Below, piece by piece: positions 46,531 through 56,344 of a stretch of DNA of 64,000 bases. Position numbers and translations under genes: made by a program. Each line of letters begins with the position of its first letter. Position 1 is the stretch's first letter. The stretch covers positions 1-64,000 of the forward strand of contig NZ_VCCH02000043.1 in NCBI RefSeq assembly GCF_005938675.2. Reading direction: 5' to 3'. The notes beneath the pieces were generated by a model that saw only the letters and a program-made list of their open reading frames with translations, searched no databases and was not told the DNA's origin. Source of the stretch: Mycobacterium sp. KBS0706 (GTDB lineage Bacteria > Pseudomonadota > Alphaproteobacteria > DSM-16000 > Inquilinaceae).

Positions 46531-47340
46531 ATGGACACCTTCGGCATCGCCGGCTGGCTCTACCACCAGCCGATCCTGCACCAGAAGACGATGACCCAGC
46601 TCGAGCTGCCGGCCGCCGGCAAGGCGCTCGGCGTCGGGGTGATCGAGCTCTGCTCCGCCTTCTTCCCGAGCCAGGGCGCCGCCTATCTCAACGAGCTGCG
46701 GCAGGCGATCAGGGCGGCGGGCGTCAGCGTCCGCAACATCGCCGTCGACATGGGCGACATCTCCGCGGCCGACCCCGATCGCCGGCGCACCGACCTGGAG
46801 GCGCTGAAGCAGTGGTTCCATGTCGCCCGCGCCGTGGGGTCGGAGGCGATCCGCGTCAACAGCGGCGGCAGCGAGCCGACCACGGCCGAGGAGCTTGGCC
46901 GCATCGTCGAGAGCTACCAGGAGCTCGCGGCCGAGGCCGAGCATACCGGCGTGCATCTGCTGATCGAGAACCACGGCGGCGCTTCCTTCGACCCCGGCCA
47001 TGTCCAGGGGCTGCTCAAGACGGTCGGGTCGACCTGGTTCCGCACCTGCCCGGACACCGGAAATTTCGTCGGCGGCACCTGGCGCGACGGCATCCGGGTG
47101 ATGGCGCCCACCGCCTTCACCTGCCACGTCAAGGTCACCGCCTATGACGGCGCCGGCCAGCAGCCGCGCACCGGCCATGACGGCCGCGACCGCAGCGCCG
47201 ACCTCAAGGAGATCCTGCGCACGCTGAAGGCGGCCGACTATCGCGGCCCGCTGTGCATCGAGGCCGGCATCGGCACCGACGAGGCCGACAGCGCCCGCGG
47301 CGCCATCCGCTATGTGCGGGAGCTCCTGGAGGCGATCTGA
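46531..47340 (+). CDS. Sugar phosphate isomerase/epimerase-like TIM-barrel protein
   Basis: A 269-residue xylose-isomerase-like protein, shorter than and different from the one at 44421. Metal-site candidates: HLLIENHGGASFDPGHV (Glu), TCPDTGNFVGG (Asp), TCHVKVTAYDG (His) and PLCIEAGIGTDEAD (Glu). It starts 14 nt after the oxidoreductase stop. The second isomerase of this operon probably acts at another step of the same pathway. Confidence 0.87.
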   Translation: MDTFGIAGWLYHQPILHQKTMTQLELPAAGKALGVGVIELCSAFFPSQGAAYLNELRQAIRAAGVSVRNIAVDMGDISAADPDRRRTDLEALKQWFHVARAVGSEAIRVNSGGSEPTTAEELGRIVESYQELAAEAEHTGVHLLIENHGGASFDPGHVQGLLKTVGSTWFRTCPDTGNFVGGTWRDGIRVMAPTAFTCHVKVTAYDGAGQQPRTGHDGRDRSADLKEILRTLKAADYRGPLCIEAGIGTDEADSARGAIRYVRELLEAI

Positions 47341-47376
47341 CCTCACAAAACCTCAACCAGAGCGAAAGGGACCGCG

Positions 47377-49083
47377 ATGAAGACGATCTCTCGCCATCAC
47401 AAACAGGGACTGACCCGGCGCGGCCTGCTGCAGGCGGCGGCCGCCACCGGGATCGCCGGCGCCATGGCCGGCACCGCGCCCTTCGTCCGGGCGCAGGACG
47501 GCTCCGGCGCGCCGCTGCTTCGGATCGGCGCCGGCCAGGCGGCATCCTGGGTGCGCAACTTCAACCCACTGGTGCCGGATTCGCTGTTCCCGACCCAGTA
47601 CGCGATCCATGAGCCGATGCTTGTGTTCTGCACCGCCACCGGCAAGACCACGCCCTGGCTGGCCACCGGCTGGGGCTTCAGCGACGACGGCAAGCGGCTG
47701 AGCTTCACCCTGCGCGACGGGGTGAAATGGTCCGACGGCCAGCCCTTCACTGCCCGCGACGTCGCCTTCACCCTGAACCTTCTGAAGAAGAACCCGGGCC
47801 TGTCCGGCTCCGGCGGCATCCGCGGCGTGATGGACACGATGACCGGCGCCGCGGCCACGGACGACCACACATGCACGGTCGATTTCAGCCGCGCCTTCAC
47901 CCCGGCGCTCTACGCCATCGGCCAGCAGTCGATCGTGCCGGAGCATGTCTGGAAGGACGTCGCCGACCCGGTGACCCATGCCAATGAGAACCCGGTCGGC
48001 ACCGGCCCCTTCACCCAGGTCACGGTGTTCAAGCCGCAATATTGGGAGCTGCACCGCAACCCGAATTACTGGCAGGCAGGCAAGCCGGGGATCGAGGGGC
48101 TGGCCTTCCCGTCCTACGCCTCCAACGACGCCGGCACGCTCGGGCTGATCAATGGCGACTTCGAGTGGATGCAGCTGTTCATCCCCGATGTCGAGAACAC
48201 CTTCGTCGCCCGCAACCCCGACCATTTCCGCTACTGGTACCCGCTGATCGGCGAGATGGTGATGCTCTACGCCAACACGGCGACCAAGCCGCTCGATGAC
48301 ATCGTCCTGCGCAAGGCGATCGGCATGGGCGTCAACCGGCAGCAGATCTGCACCGTCGCGGTCTATGACTACACCAGGCCGGCCGACGCCACCGGCATGA
48401 GCGACCTCTACGCCCAGTGGAAGGACCCGGCGGTGGTCGAGGCCGGCAAGGACCTGGTCTCGTATAACCCGGCCAAGGCCAACGAGATGCTCGACGCCGC
48501 CGGCTACGCCCGTGACGGCGATGTCCGCAAGGCGCCGGACGGCACGCCGCTGGAGTTCGAGTTGGTGATGCCCTCGGGCTGGTCCGACTGGGTCCAGGGC
48601 GGGCAGATCATCGCCCAGAACCTGAAGGAGATCGGCATCCGGGTGAAGCTGCGCGGGGTCGAGGTCACGGCCTGGTATGACGCCACTTATAAGGGCTCGT
48701 TCCAGCTCTCGCTCGGCAGCACCAGCATCAACCCGACGCCGTTCGACCATTTCCAGTCGATGATGTCCGGCAAGGTGACGCGGCCGGTGGGGGAGGTGGC
48801 CGCCGTCAACTGGCACCGCTACGGCAGCCCCAGGATCGATGAGCTGCTGGAAAAATTCGCGGCGACCGCCGACGAGGCCCAGCAGAAGGGCCTCGCCCGA
48901 GAGATGCAGCAGGCCTTCCTCGACGAATGGCCGGCCATCCCGCTGTATCCCGGCCCGCAATGGGGCGAATGCAGCACGGCCAAGTTCAAGGGCTTCCCGT
49001 CGGCCGATGCGCCCTATGCGCTGCTGGGCCCGAACATCTCCTCGGAATCGCTGCTGGTCCTGACCGCGCTGACCCCGGCCTGA
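47377..49083 (+). CDS. ABC transporter substrate-binding protein, family 5
   Basis: A 568-residue extracellular binding protein with a Tat-type signal (TRRGLLQAAAATGIAGAMA, cleaved near VRAQD). Family-5 pattern: FTLRDGVKWSDGQPFTARD and YSF-type middle regions. It begins 36 nt after the isomerase stop. It works with the two permeases that follow. Compared with the 647-residue protein at 4589 it is shorter and clearly a different subtype. The ligand is unknown; the upstream sugar genes suggest an oligosaccharide. Confidence 0.9.
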   Translation: MKTISRHHKQGLTRRGLLQAAAATGIAGAMAGTAPFVRAQDGSGAPLLRIGAGQAASWVRNFNPLVPDSLFPTQYAIHEPMLVFCTATGKTTPWLATGWGFSDDGKRLSFTLRDGVKWSDGQPFTARDVAFTLNLLKKNPGLSGSGGIRGVMDTMTGAAATDDHTCTVDFSRAFTPALYAIGQQSIVPEHVWKDVADPVTHANENPVGTGPFTQVTVFKPQYWELHRNPNYWQAGKPGIEGLAFPSYASNDAGTLGLINGDFEWMQLFIPDVENTFVARNPDHFRYWYPLIGEMVMLYANTATKPLDDIVLRKAIGMGVNRQQICTVAVYDYTRPADATGMSDLYAQWKDPAVVEAGKDLVSYNPAKANEMLDAAGYARDGDVRKAPDGTPLEFELVMPSGWSDWVQGGQIIAQNLKEIGIRVKLRGVEVTAWYDATYKGSFQLSLGSTSINPTPFDHFQSMMSGKVTRPVGEVAAVNWHRYGSPRIDELLEKFAATADEAQQKGLAREMQQAFLDEWPAIPLYPGPQWGECSTAKFKGFPSADAPYALLGPNISSESLLVLTALTPA

Positions 49084-49084
49084 G

Positions 49085-50062
49085 ATGTCCTATATCGCGC
49101 GGCGCCTGGGCTTCTACCTGGTGGCGGCCTGGGCGTCGCTGACCCTGAACTTCTTCCTGCCGCGGCTGATGCCCGGCGACCCGTCGATCGCGATCTTCGC
49201 CCGCTTCCACGGCCAGCTGAACCCGGCCGCGCTGACGGCGATGAAGACCGCCTACGGCCTGTCGGACGACCCGCTGCCGGTGCAGTACGTGACCTATCTG
49301 GCGCATGCGCTGCGCGGCGATTTCGGCACCTCGATCAGCTATTTCCCGGCGCCGGTGCTCGACGTCATCGGCTCGGCCCTGTCCTGGACCCTGCTGCTCG
49401 GCCTCACCGCGCTGCTGCTCAGCTTCGCCATCGGCAGCCTGCTCGGCGTGCTGTCGGCCTGGCATCGCGGCCGGCTGGCCGATGCCGTGCTGCCGCCGGT
49501 GACCATGCTGCTGCACTCCTTCCCCTATTTCTGGCTGGCGACGCTGGCGCTCTATCTGCTCGGCTTCCGCTCCGGCTGGTTCCCGCTGCGGCACGGCTAC
49601 GACAACACGCTGCAGCCGGGGCTGACGGCCGAGTTCCTGCTCAGCGTCGCCCACCACCTGGCGCTGCCGGCCCTGACCATCGTCGCCGTGTCGATCGGCG
49701 GCTGGCTGCTCGGCATGCGCAACTCGATGATCGGCGTGCTGGCCGAGGACTATGTCACCATGGCCGAGGCCAAGGGGCTGACCATGCGCCGGGTAATGCT
49801 GTCCTACGCCGCGCGCAACGCCCTCCTGCCCAACGTCACCGCCTTCGGCATGTCGCTCGGCTTCATCCTCAGCGGCTCGCTGCTGACCGAGGTGGTGTTC
49901 TCCTATCCCGGCATGGGTTTCCTGCTGCTGACCGCAGTGCGCAGCAGCGACTACCCGCTGATCCAGGGGCTGTTCCTGCTGATCACCGCGGCGGTGCTGA
50001 CTGCCAACCTGGTGGTCGACCTGCTCTATATCCGGCTCGACCCGCGGGTGCGGCTGCAATGA
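49085..50062 (+). CDS. ABC transporter permease, DppB type
   Basis: A 325-residue permease starting MSYIARRLGFYLVAAWASLT one base after the binding-protein stop. The EAA loop is DYVTMAEAKGLTMRRVMLSY, and the usual late helix LSGSLLTEVVFSYPGMGFL is present. The stop overlaps the next permease by 4 nt. Confidence 0.92.
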   Translation: MSYIARRLGFYLVAAWASLTLNFFLPRLMPGDPSIAIFARFHGQLNPAALTAMKTAYGLSDDPLPVQYVTYLAHALRGDFGTSISYFPAPVLDVIGSALSWTLLLGLTALLLSFAIGSLLGVLSAWHRGRLADAVLPPVTMLLHSFPYFWLATLALYLLGFRSGWFPLRHGYDNTLQPGLTAEFLLSVAHHLALPALTIVAVSIGGWLLGMRNSMIGVLAEDYVTMAEAKGLTMRRVMLSYAARNALLPNVTAFGMSLGFILSGSLLTEVVFSYPGMGFLLLTAVRSSDYPLIQGLFLLITAAVLTANLVVDLLYIRLDPRVRLQ

Positions 50063-50973
50063 CCGATTCCGCGATCCCCTCGGCCGCGCCGCGCTCCGAC
50101 CGTCGGCCGTTGGCCCTGTTCTCCGACCGCAAGGCGCTGGCAGGCGCGATCATCCTGCTGCTGGCCGCCGCGATCGCGCTGCTGGCGCCGGTGATTGCGC
50201 CGGGCGACCCGAACGATTTCGTCGGCCGACCGAACCAGTCGCCCTCCGCCGCCTTCTGGTTCGGCACCACCAGCTCCGGCCAGGACGTGCTGGCGCAGAC
50301 GGTGTGGGGCTCGCGCATCTCGCTCAGCGCCGGCGTGCTGGTCGGCATCCTGACCACGGCGCTCGGCACCCTGGTCGGCATGACCGCCGGCTATCTCCGC
50401 GGCCGGACCGACGACCTGCTGTCGCTGGTGGTCAACGTGTTCCTGATCATGCCCAGCCTGCCGCTGCTGATCGTGCTGGCCGCCTTCCTGCCGCCGGGCC
50501 ACGCCACCATCGTGCTGGTGCTGACGGTCACGGGCTGGGCCTGGCCGGCGCGGGTGCTGCGGGCCCAGACCCTGGCCCTGCGCGAGAAGGATTTCGTCAT
50601 CGCGGCGGAGATGCTGGGCGAAAGCCGCCTGCGCATCGTCTTCGTCGAGATCCTGCCGAACATGCTGTCGATCGTCGCCGCCAGCTTCGTCGGCTCGGTG
50701 GTCTACGGCATCGGCGCCCAGGCGGGGCTGGAGTTCATCGGCCTCGGCGACACCAGCGCCGTCAGCTGGGGCACCAACCTGTACTGGGCGGCGAACAACT
50801 CCAGCCTGCTGACCGGGGCGTGGTGGACCTTCGTGCCCTCCGGCGCCTGCATCGCCATCGTCGCCTTCGCCTTCTCGCTCTTGAACTACGCGATCGACGA
50901 GCTGACCAATCCGCGCCTCAGGTCGCAGCGCAGCCTGCGCCGGGCGATGCGCCGGCGGAGGCGCCGAGCCTGA
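50059..50973 (+). CDS. ABC transporter permease, DppC type
   Basis: A 304-residue permease with a first helix at LAGAIILLLAAAIALLAPVI, the motif FGTTSSGQDVLAQTVWGSRI and EAA loop DFVIAAEMLGESRLRIVFVE. It ends with a basic tail (RRAMRRRRRRA). The ATG overlaps the previous stop (ATGA). No ATP-binding gene follows; the next gene encodes a GFA protein, so this importer lacks its own ATPase here. Confidence 0.92.
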   Translation: MTDSAIPSAAPRSDRRPLALFSDRKALAGAIILLLAAAIALLAPVIAPGDPNDFVGRPNQSPSAAFWFGTTSSGQDVLAQTVWGSRISLSAGVLVGILTTALGTLVGMTAGYLRGRTDDLLSLVVNVFLIMPSLPLLIVLAAFLPPGHATIVLVLTVTGWAWPARVLRAQTLALREKDFVIAAEMLGESRLRIVFVEILPNMLSIVAASFVGSVVYGIGAQAGLEFIGLGDTSAVSWGTNLYWAANNSSLLTGAWWTFVPSGACIAIVAFAFSLLNYAIDELTNPRLRSQRSLRRAMRRRRRRA

Positions 50974-51044
50974 CCGGGCCGGAACCGGCGGCCGAGCCTG
51001 CTCATTGTCACCGAGAGTGGGAACCGCGTGGGAAGGGATCGCGG

Positions 51045-51452
51045 ATGGAGCCGATCACGGGCGGGTGCCTCTGCGGCCGGGTGCGGTACCAGGCATCGGC
51101 CCGGCCCCGGGTCCATTACTGCCATTGCACGATGTGCCGGCGCGCGACCGGCAGTGCCTTCGCGGTGCTGGCCTGGATTCCGCAAGACAGCCTGCGCTGG
51201 GGCGGGGAGGGGCTCCCGCGGGAACGCCGCTCCTCGCCGATCGCGCGGCGCAGCTTCTGCGACCGTTGCGGTACCCCGATCAGCCTGAGCTATGACGGGC
51301 ACGACGAGGTGGCGCTGCATGCCGGCACCCTCGACCACGCCGACGCCTTCGCGCCGGGGTACCATTATGGCGTGGAAAGCCGCCTGGCTTGGGCGGATTG
51401 CGGCGCCGCGCTGCCGTCCCGACCGACGGAGGAACACTGGGGCGACGCCTGA
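51045..51452 (+). CDS. GFA-family zinc-binding protein (CENP-V/GFA type)
   Basis: A 135-residue protein with the family cysteine pattern GGCLCGRVRY, HYCHCTMCRRATGSAF and FCDRCGTPIS, enough ligands for two zinc ions. The family includes the glutathione-dependent formaldehyde-activating enzyme Gfa, but most members have no proven reaction. The ATG at 51045 has AAGGGA upstream. It converges on the small membrane protein ending at 51457. Confidence 0.88.
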   Translation: MEPITGGCLCGRVRYQASARPRVHYCHCTMCRRATGSAFAVLAWIPQDSLRWGGEGLPRERRSSPIARRSFCDRCGTPISLSYDGHDEVALHAGTLDHADAFAPGYHYGVESRLAWADCGAALPSRPTEEHWGDA

Positions 51453-51456
51453 CCGG

Positions 51457-51663
51457 TCAGGTCAGGGCCAGGACCAGCAGGATCAGGACGATGACCAGCA
51501 GCCCGACCAGGATCGGCAGCGTCCAGCGCGAGCCCTCCTGCTCCGGCCCGCGCGCCAGGCTGACATCCTGTGCGCGTTCGATGACCCGCTCGCCCTCGGG
51601 CTCTTTGACGGGCGGCGGCTCGGCGGGATCTGGCGTGCGGCGGCCCGGCACTTCTGAAACCAT
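51457..51663 (-). CDS. Small single-pass membrane protein
   Basis: A 68-residue protein with a charged, proline-rich N-terminus (MVSEVPGRRTPDPAEPPP) and one C-terminal helix (LPILVGLLVIVLILLVLALT), a tail-anchored layout. The ATG at 51663 is preferred because AGGAGGCGG lies just before it; the ATG at 51684 has none. It follows the efflux transporter gene on the same strand after 68 nt and could be a small accessory subunit of the pump. No family recognised. Confidence 0.65.
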   Translation of the reverse strand: MVSEVPGRRTPDPAEPPPVKEPEGERVIERAQDVSLARGPEQEGSRWTLPILVGLLVIVLILLVLALT

Positions 51664-51731
51664 CTCCGCCTCCTCGGCGGCCATTGCGCTGACAAAGCAA
51701 TGGCCGCCGGTGCGCCCGGGTTCCGCAATCC

Positions 51732-53318
51732 TCAATGCGCCGCGGCAGCGGACCGGCCTCGGCGCAGCAGCAGCGCCACCGGGATCATCAGCAGGGCCAC
51801 GACCGCGAGCGCCTGGAACACGTCGATATAGGACAGCAGCGAGGCCTGGTCCTGCACCAGTTGCCCGATCCAGTCGAAGGCCTGCTGCCGCGCCGTGGCC
51901 TCGGTCGCGCCCTGGGTCATGAAATGCGCCGTCGCCTGGTCCAGCCCCAGCTGATAGGGCAGCGACGAGGGCGAGGCATGGCCGGCGAGATAGTTCTGAT
52001 GCACCTGTGCGTTCTGGGCCAGCAGCGCGGTCGACAGCGCCACGCCGATCGAGCCGCCGAGATTGCGCGCCACGTTGATCAGCGCCGCCGCCTGGCCGGT
52101 CTTGTCCGGCGGCAGGTCGGCGTAGGAGGCGGTGGTGATCGGCAGGAACAGGAAGGGCAGGCCGATCATCTGGAACACCCGCGACCACGCGAAGTAGCCG
52201 AAATCCGCGCCGGGCGAGAGGGTGGTGAAGTGCCACATCGCCGCCGCCACCACCGCCATCCCGCCCATGATCAGGTATCGCGGCGACACCAGGTTGGTCA
52301 GGCGGGAGGAGATCGGCATCAGCACGAACATCACCAGCCCGCCGGGCATCAGCGCCAGCCCGGCCCAGGTGGCGGTGTAGCCGTACTGCTCCTGCAGCAG
52401 TTGCGGCAGGATCTGGGTCGAGCTGTACAGGATGGCGCCGACCGCCAGCATCACCAGGCAGGTGGTGCCGAACTGCCGGCGCAGCACCAGCCGGATGTCG
52501 ACGATCGGGTCCTTGCGCGACAGCTCCCACGGCACCAGCAGGACCAGCGACACGAAGGAGATGCCGGCGAAGATCGTGATGAAGGTGGAATCGAACCAGT
52601 CCTCGCGCTGGCCCTTGTCGAGCATGACCTCGAGGCAGCCGAGCCACAGCGCGACCAGCAGCAGCCCGACCCAGTCGACCTTCAGCCCGCCGGCCAGCGC
52701 CTGGCGGCGCTCGCGCTGCAGCACCTCGGGCTCGACCAGCAGCCACTGCACCAGGACCAGCGAGGCGATGCCCATCGGCACGTTGATCAGGAAGATCCAG
52801 TGCCAGGAGAAGTTGTCGGTGATCCAGCCGCCGATGGTCGGGCCGAAGGTCGGGGCGACGATCACGGCGATGGCGTAGACGCCGAAGGCCTGGGCCCGCT
52901 TCTCCGGCGGGAAGGTGTCGGCCAGGATCGACTGCTCGCTCGGCGCCAGCCCGCCGCCGCCGATCCCCTGCAGCACCCGGCAGAAAATCAGCATCTCCAG
53001 GCTGCTCGCCAGGCCGCACAGCAGCGAGCTGACGGTGAACAGGGCGACGCAGATCATGTAGAAGCGCTTGCGCCCGACCACGCCGGACAGCCAGCCGCTG
53101 ATCGGCAGCACCACGGCATTGGCGACGAGGTAGCTGGTGATCACCCAGGTGCTCTCGTCCTGCCCCGCGGCCAGCCCGCCGGCGATGTGGCGTAGCGCGA
53201 CATTGGCGATCGAAGTGTCCAGCACCTCCATGAAGGTGGCGATCGAGACCACGCCGGCGATCACCCACGGGTTGCGGCCGCCGGCGGCGGACCGGCTGCC
53301 GGCAGCCTCGGCGCTCAT
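51732..53318 (-). CDS. DHA2-family MFS efflux transporter (EmrB-like)
   Basis: A 528-residue, 14-helix drug:proton antiporter: VVSIATFMEVLDTSIANVAL (helix-1 motif D1), ITSYLVANAVVLPISGWLSG, GRKRF (loop 2-3 motif A) and FCRVLQGIGGGGLAPSEQSI (motif C region). The ATG overlaps the HlyD-type gene's stop (ATGA), so the two are co-translated. Together they form an EmrAB-type export system that needs an outer-membrane TolC-like partner not encoded here. Confidence 0.93.
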   Translation of the reverse strand: MSAEAAGSRSAAGGRNPWVIAGVVSIATFMEVLDTSIANVALRHIAGGLAAGQDESTWVITSYLVANAVVLPISGWLSGVVGRKRFYMICVALFTVSSLLCGLASSLEMLIFCRVLQGIGGGGLAPSEQSILADTFPPEKRAQAFGVYAIAVIVAPTFGPTIGGWITDNFSWHWIFLINVPMGIASLVLVQWLLVEPEVLQRERRQALAGGLKVDWVGLLLVALWLGCLEVMLDKGQREDWFDSTFITIFAGISFVSLVLLVPWELSRKDPIVDIRLVLRRQFGTTCLVMLAVGAILYSSTQILPQLLQEQYGYTATWAGLALMPGGLVMFVLMPISSRLTNLVSPRYLIMGGMAVVAAAMWHFTTLSPGADFGYFAWSRVFQMIGLPFLFLPITTASYADLPPDKTGQAAALINVARNLGGSIGVALSTALLAQNAQVHQNYLAGHASPSSLPYQLGLDQATAHFMTQGATEATARQQAFDWIGQLVQDQASLLSYIDVFQALAVVALLMIPVALLLRRGRSAAAAH

Positions 53319-54415
53319 CGCACCGTCACGGTCGGCACGACGGACATGCCGGGGCCCAGCGGCAAGTCCGGCGGTTGGTCGAACACGATCTTCACTGGCA
53401 CCCGCTGCACCACCTTGACGTAGTTGCCGGTCGCGTTCTCGGCCGGCAGCAGGGCGAAGGCGGTGCCGCTGCCGAATTGCTGGCTGTCGACATGGCCGGG
53501 GAAGTCCCGGCCGGGATAGGCGTCGATCGAGATCGAGACCGGCTGGCCCGCCCGCATCAGGTCCAGCTGCGTCTCCTTGAAATTGGCGGTGACCCAGATC
53601 TCGCGCGGCACCAGCATCATCAGGCTCTGGCCGGGCGAGGCATAGGCGCCGTTGGCGGCCGACAGCTTGGCCACGCGGCCGGCGACCGGCGCCGTCAGCA
53701 CGGTGCGGTCCTGGTTCGCCTGGGCCTGCAGCAGCGAGGCCTGCGCCTGCTCCAGCGCGGCCGCGGCGCCCTGCGCCTGGGCCCGCAGCACGCCCAGCTG
53801 CTTGTCGGCGGAGGTCTGTCCGGACCGGGCGCCGTCGAGATCGGCCTGGCGCTGGCGCAGGTCGGTCCCGGCCTGGTCGGCCCGCTGCTGCGTGCCGGCG
53901 CCGGTCTTCACCAGGTCCTGCGCCCGCTGGTTCTCATCCTGGGCGAATTGCAGCGCGGCCTGGGCGGCGGTGACCTGCACCCGCGCCTGGTCGAGCCTGG
54001 CCTGCTGCGCTTCGATCTGAGCCGCGAAATTGGCGATATCGGCCTGGGACTGGTCGGCCTTGGCATGGGCCTGGGCCAGGGCGGCGGCATAGTCGCGGTC
54101 GTCGATCCGGGCCAGCACGGCGCCGGCCTCGACCAGCTGGTTGTCGGTCACCGGCACGTCGACGAGCGCGCCGCTGACCTGCGGGCTGACCGACACGCTG
54201 CGGGCATCGATGAAGGCGTCGTCGGTGCTTTCGTAATTCCGGGCGTGCAGCCACCAGCCGACGGCGCCGGCCAGCAGCACCACGGCCGCGACCGCGCCGA
54301 TCAGCACCGCCCGTCCGTGTCGGGCGAGAAAGCCTCGGCGGTCCTCCTCCGGTGCGGCCGGCTTCCGGTCTTCGCCCGCTTCGGTATCGGTGCGGGCGGC
54401 ATCGTCTGGCGTCAT
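53315..54415 (-). CDS. HlyD-family membrane-fusion protein (EmrA-like)
   Basis: A 366-residue periplasmic adaptor. It has one N-terminal membrane anchor (AVLIGAVAAVVLLAGAVGWW), the first lipoyl half around FIDARSVSVSPQVSG, a long coiled-coil hairpin (about residues 105-230) rich in AQ and QA repeats, and the second half at LTAPVAGRVAKL. GAGGG lies upstream of the ATG at 54415. It is divergent from the thiamine-diphosphate enzyme gene and coupled to the EmrB-like gene. Confidence 0.93.
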   Translation of the reverse strand: MTPDDAARTDTEAGEDRKPAAPEEDRRGFLARHGRAVLIGAVAAVVLLAGAVGWWLHARNYESTDDAFIDARSVSVSPQVSGALVDVPVTDNQLVEAGAVLARIDDRDYAAALAQAHAKADQSQADIANFAAQIEAQQARLDQARVQVTAAQAALQFAQDENQRAQDLVKTGAGTQQRADQAGTDLRQRQADLDGARSGQTSADKQLGVLRAQAQGAAAALEQAQASLLQAQANQDRTVLTAPVAGRVAKLSAANGAYASPGQSLMMLVPREIWVTANFKETQLDLMRAGQPVSISIDAYPGRDFPGHVDSQQFGSGTAFALLPAENATGNYVKVVQRVPVKIVFDQPPDLPLGPGMSVVPTVTVR

Positions 54416-54584
54416 GGCAAGCCCTCGCGATCGGCTGCGATCGGTGCGTGGTCCCGACCCAGCAACGCGGGCAGGCCCCGGTCCGGCTCAAGCCGTGCGA
54501 CGAAATTTCCCGCCGCCGCCGGCCGGAACGGCCCGTCGCCGGCTGCCGTTGCCCAGGCGAACCCCGAACCTCAGGAGAAGCGAG

Positions 54585-56342
54585 ATGGCCCGCCCCACCG
54601 CCGGCGACGTCCTGGTCGAAACCCTGGTCGACTGGGGGGTCGACACCATCTTCGGCATCCCCGGCGACGGCATCAACGGCGTCATCGAAGCGCTGCGGAT
54701 TCGGCAGGACAGGATCCGCTTCATCCAGGTGCGGCACGAGGAATCGGCGGCCTTCGCCGCCTGCGCCTATGCCAAATGGACCGGCAAGCTGGGCGTCTGC
54801 CTCGCCACCTCCGGCCCCGGCGGCATCCATCTGCTGAACGGGCTCTACGATGCCAAGCTGGACGGCCAGCCGGTGCTGGCGATCACCGGGCTGCAATTCC
54901 ACGACCTGGTGCACACCTTCACCCAGCAGGATGTCGAGCTGGACAAGCTCTTCGCCGACGTCGCGACCTACAACGTCCGGATCATGGGGCCGAACCATGT
55001 CGAGAACGCGGTCGATCTGGCCTGCCGCACGGCGCTGGCCCGCCGCGGCGTCGCCCATGTGACCATCCCGGTCGACATGCAGTCGCAGCCGGTCGAGGCG
55101 CGGACGCGGTCGGAACGCAACGTGCCCGGCCATGTCTCCGACGTCATGGCCCCTCCGGCCCAGATGCCGGGCGAGGACCAGATCGCGCGCGCCGCCGCGA
55201 TCCTGAATTCCGGGAAGAAGACCGCGATCCTGGCCGGCCGCGGCGCGCTGGGCTCCCGCGAGGTGCTGGAGGCGGTGGCGGAGCGGCTGGGCGCGCCGGT
55301 GATCAAGCCGCTGCTCGGCAAGGGCGCGCTGCCGGACGACAGCTCGTATTCGACCGGCGGCATCGGGCTGCTCGGCACCCTGCCGTCGCAGGAGGCGCTG
55401 GAGGAATGCGACACGCTGCTGATCGCCGGCAGCGCCTTCCCTTATATCGAGTACTACCCGAAGCTGGGGCAGGCGAGGGCGGTGCAGATCGACCTCGACC
55501 CGCAGCGCATCGGCCTGCGGTGCCCGGTCGGGGCCGGCCTGGTCGGCGACGCGCGCAAGGTGCTGGAGGCGCTGCTGCCGCGCCTGACCCATCGCGACGA
55601 CCGCTCCTTCCTGGCCAAGGCCCGGAAGGGGATGAAGGACTGGAACGCGCTGATGGTCGAGCGCGGCACTCGCCGGGACACGCCGATGAAGCCGCAGGTG
55701 GTGGCGCATGAGCTGGACCGGCTGCTGCGGCACGACGCCATCGTCGCCACCGATTCCGGCACCATCACCACCTGGGCGGCGCGGCACCTGACGATGCGCG
55801 ACGGCATGATGTTCTCCTGCTCCGGCAACCTCGCCTCGATGGCCTGCGGGCTGCCCTATGCCATCGCCGCGGCGGTGGCCTATCCGGACCGGCAGGTGGT
55901 GTGCTTCATCGGCGACGGCGGCCTGACCATGCTGATCGGCGAGCTGGCCACCTGCGTGAAGTACAACCTCGACATCAAGATCGTGGTGATCAAGAACAAC
56001 GCCCTGGGCCAGATCAAATGGGAGCAGATGGTGTTCCTGGGCAACCCGGAATATGTCTGCGAGTTGCAGCCGATCGACTTCGCCACCGTGGCGCGCGGCT
56101 TCGGCGTCGCCGGCTGGACGGTGGACGACCCGGCGCAATGCGGCGAGGTGCTGCGCGAGGCTTTGGCGGCGCCGGGCCCGGCCCTGGTCGAGGCGGTGGT
56201 CGACCCGCATGAGCCGCCGATGCCGGCCAAGGCGACGCTGAAACAGGCGGTTCATCTGGCGGAGTCGCTGGCGCGCGGCACCCCGGCCCGGCGCAAGATC
56301 GCCCTGACCGTCGCCTCCGACACGGTGCGGGAGCTGGTCTAG
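54585..56342 (+). CDS. Thiamine-diphosphate-dependent enzyme (pyruvate oxidase/acetolactate synthase-like)
   Basis: A 585-residue ThDP enzyme with the three-domain layout of the POX/AHAS family: pyrimidine-binding domain with the catalytic glutamate in RHEESAAFAACAYAKW, a central FAD/CoA-like domain (AILAGRGALGSREVLEAV), and a pyrophosphate domain with GDGGLTM (about residue 442) leading to NNALGQIKWEQ (about 472). The ATG at 54585 has AGGAGAAG upstream. It probably decarboxylates pyruvate or another 2-keto acid; the exact reaction cannot be told. It is transcribed alone and is followed by a structured repeat. Confidence 0.88.
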   Translation: MARPTAGDVLVETLVDWGVDTIFGIPGDGINGVIEALRIRQDRIRFIQVRHEESAAFAACAYAKWTGKLGVCLATSGPGGIHLLNGLYDAKLDGQPVLAITGLQFHDLVHTFTQQDVELDKLFADVATYNVRIMGPNHVENAVDLACRTALARRGVAHVTIPVDMQSQPVEARTRSERNVPGHVSDVMAPPAQMPGEDQIARAAAILNSGKKTAILAGRGALGSREVLEAVAERLGAPVIKPLLGKGALPDDSSYSTGGIGLLGTLPSQEALEECDTLLIAGSAFPYIEYYPKLGQARAVQIDLDPQRIGLRCPVGAGLVGDARKVLEALLPRLTHRDDRSFLAKARKGMKDWNALMVERGTRRDTPMKPQVVAHELDRLLRHDAIVATDSGTITTWAARHLTMRDGMMFSCSGNLASMACGLPYAIAAAVAYPDRQVVCFIGDGGLTMLIGELATCVKYNLDIKIVVIKNNALGQIKWEQMVFLGNPEYVCELQPIDFATVARGFGVAGWTVDDPAQCGEVLREALAAPGPALVEAVVDPHEPPMPAKATLKQAVHLAESLARGTPARRKIALTVASDTVRELV

Positions 56343-56344
56343 GG

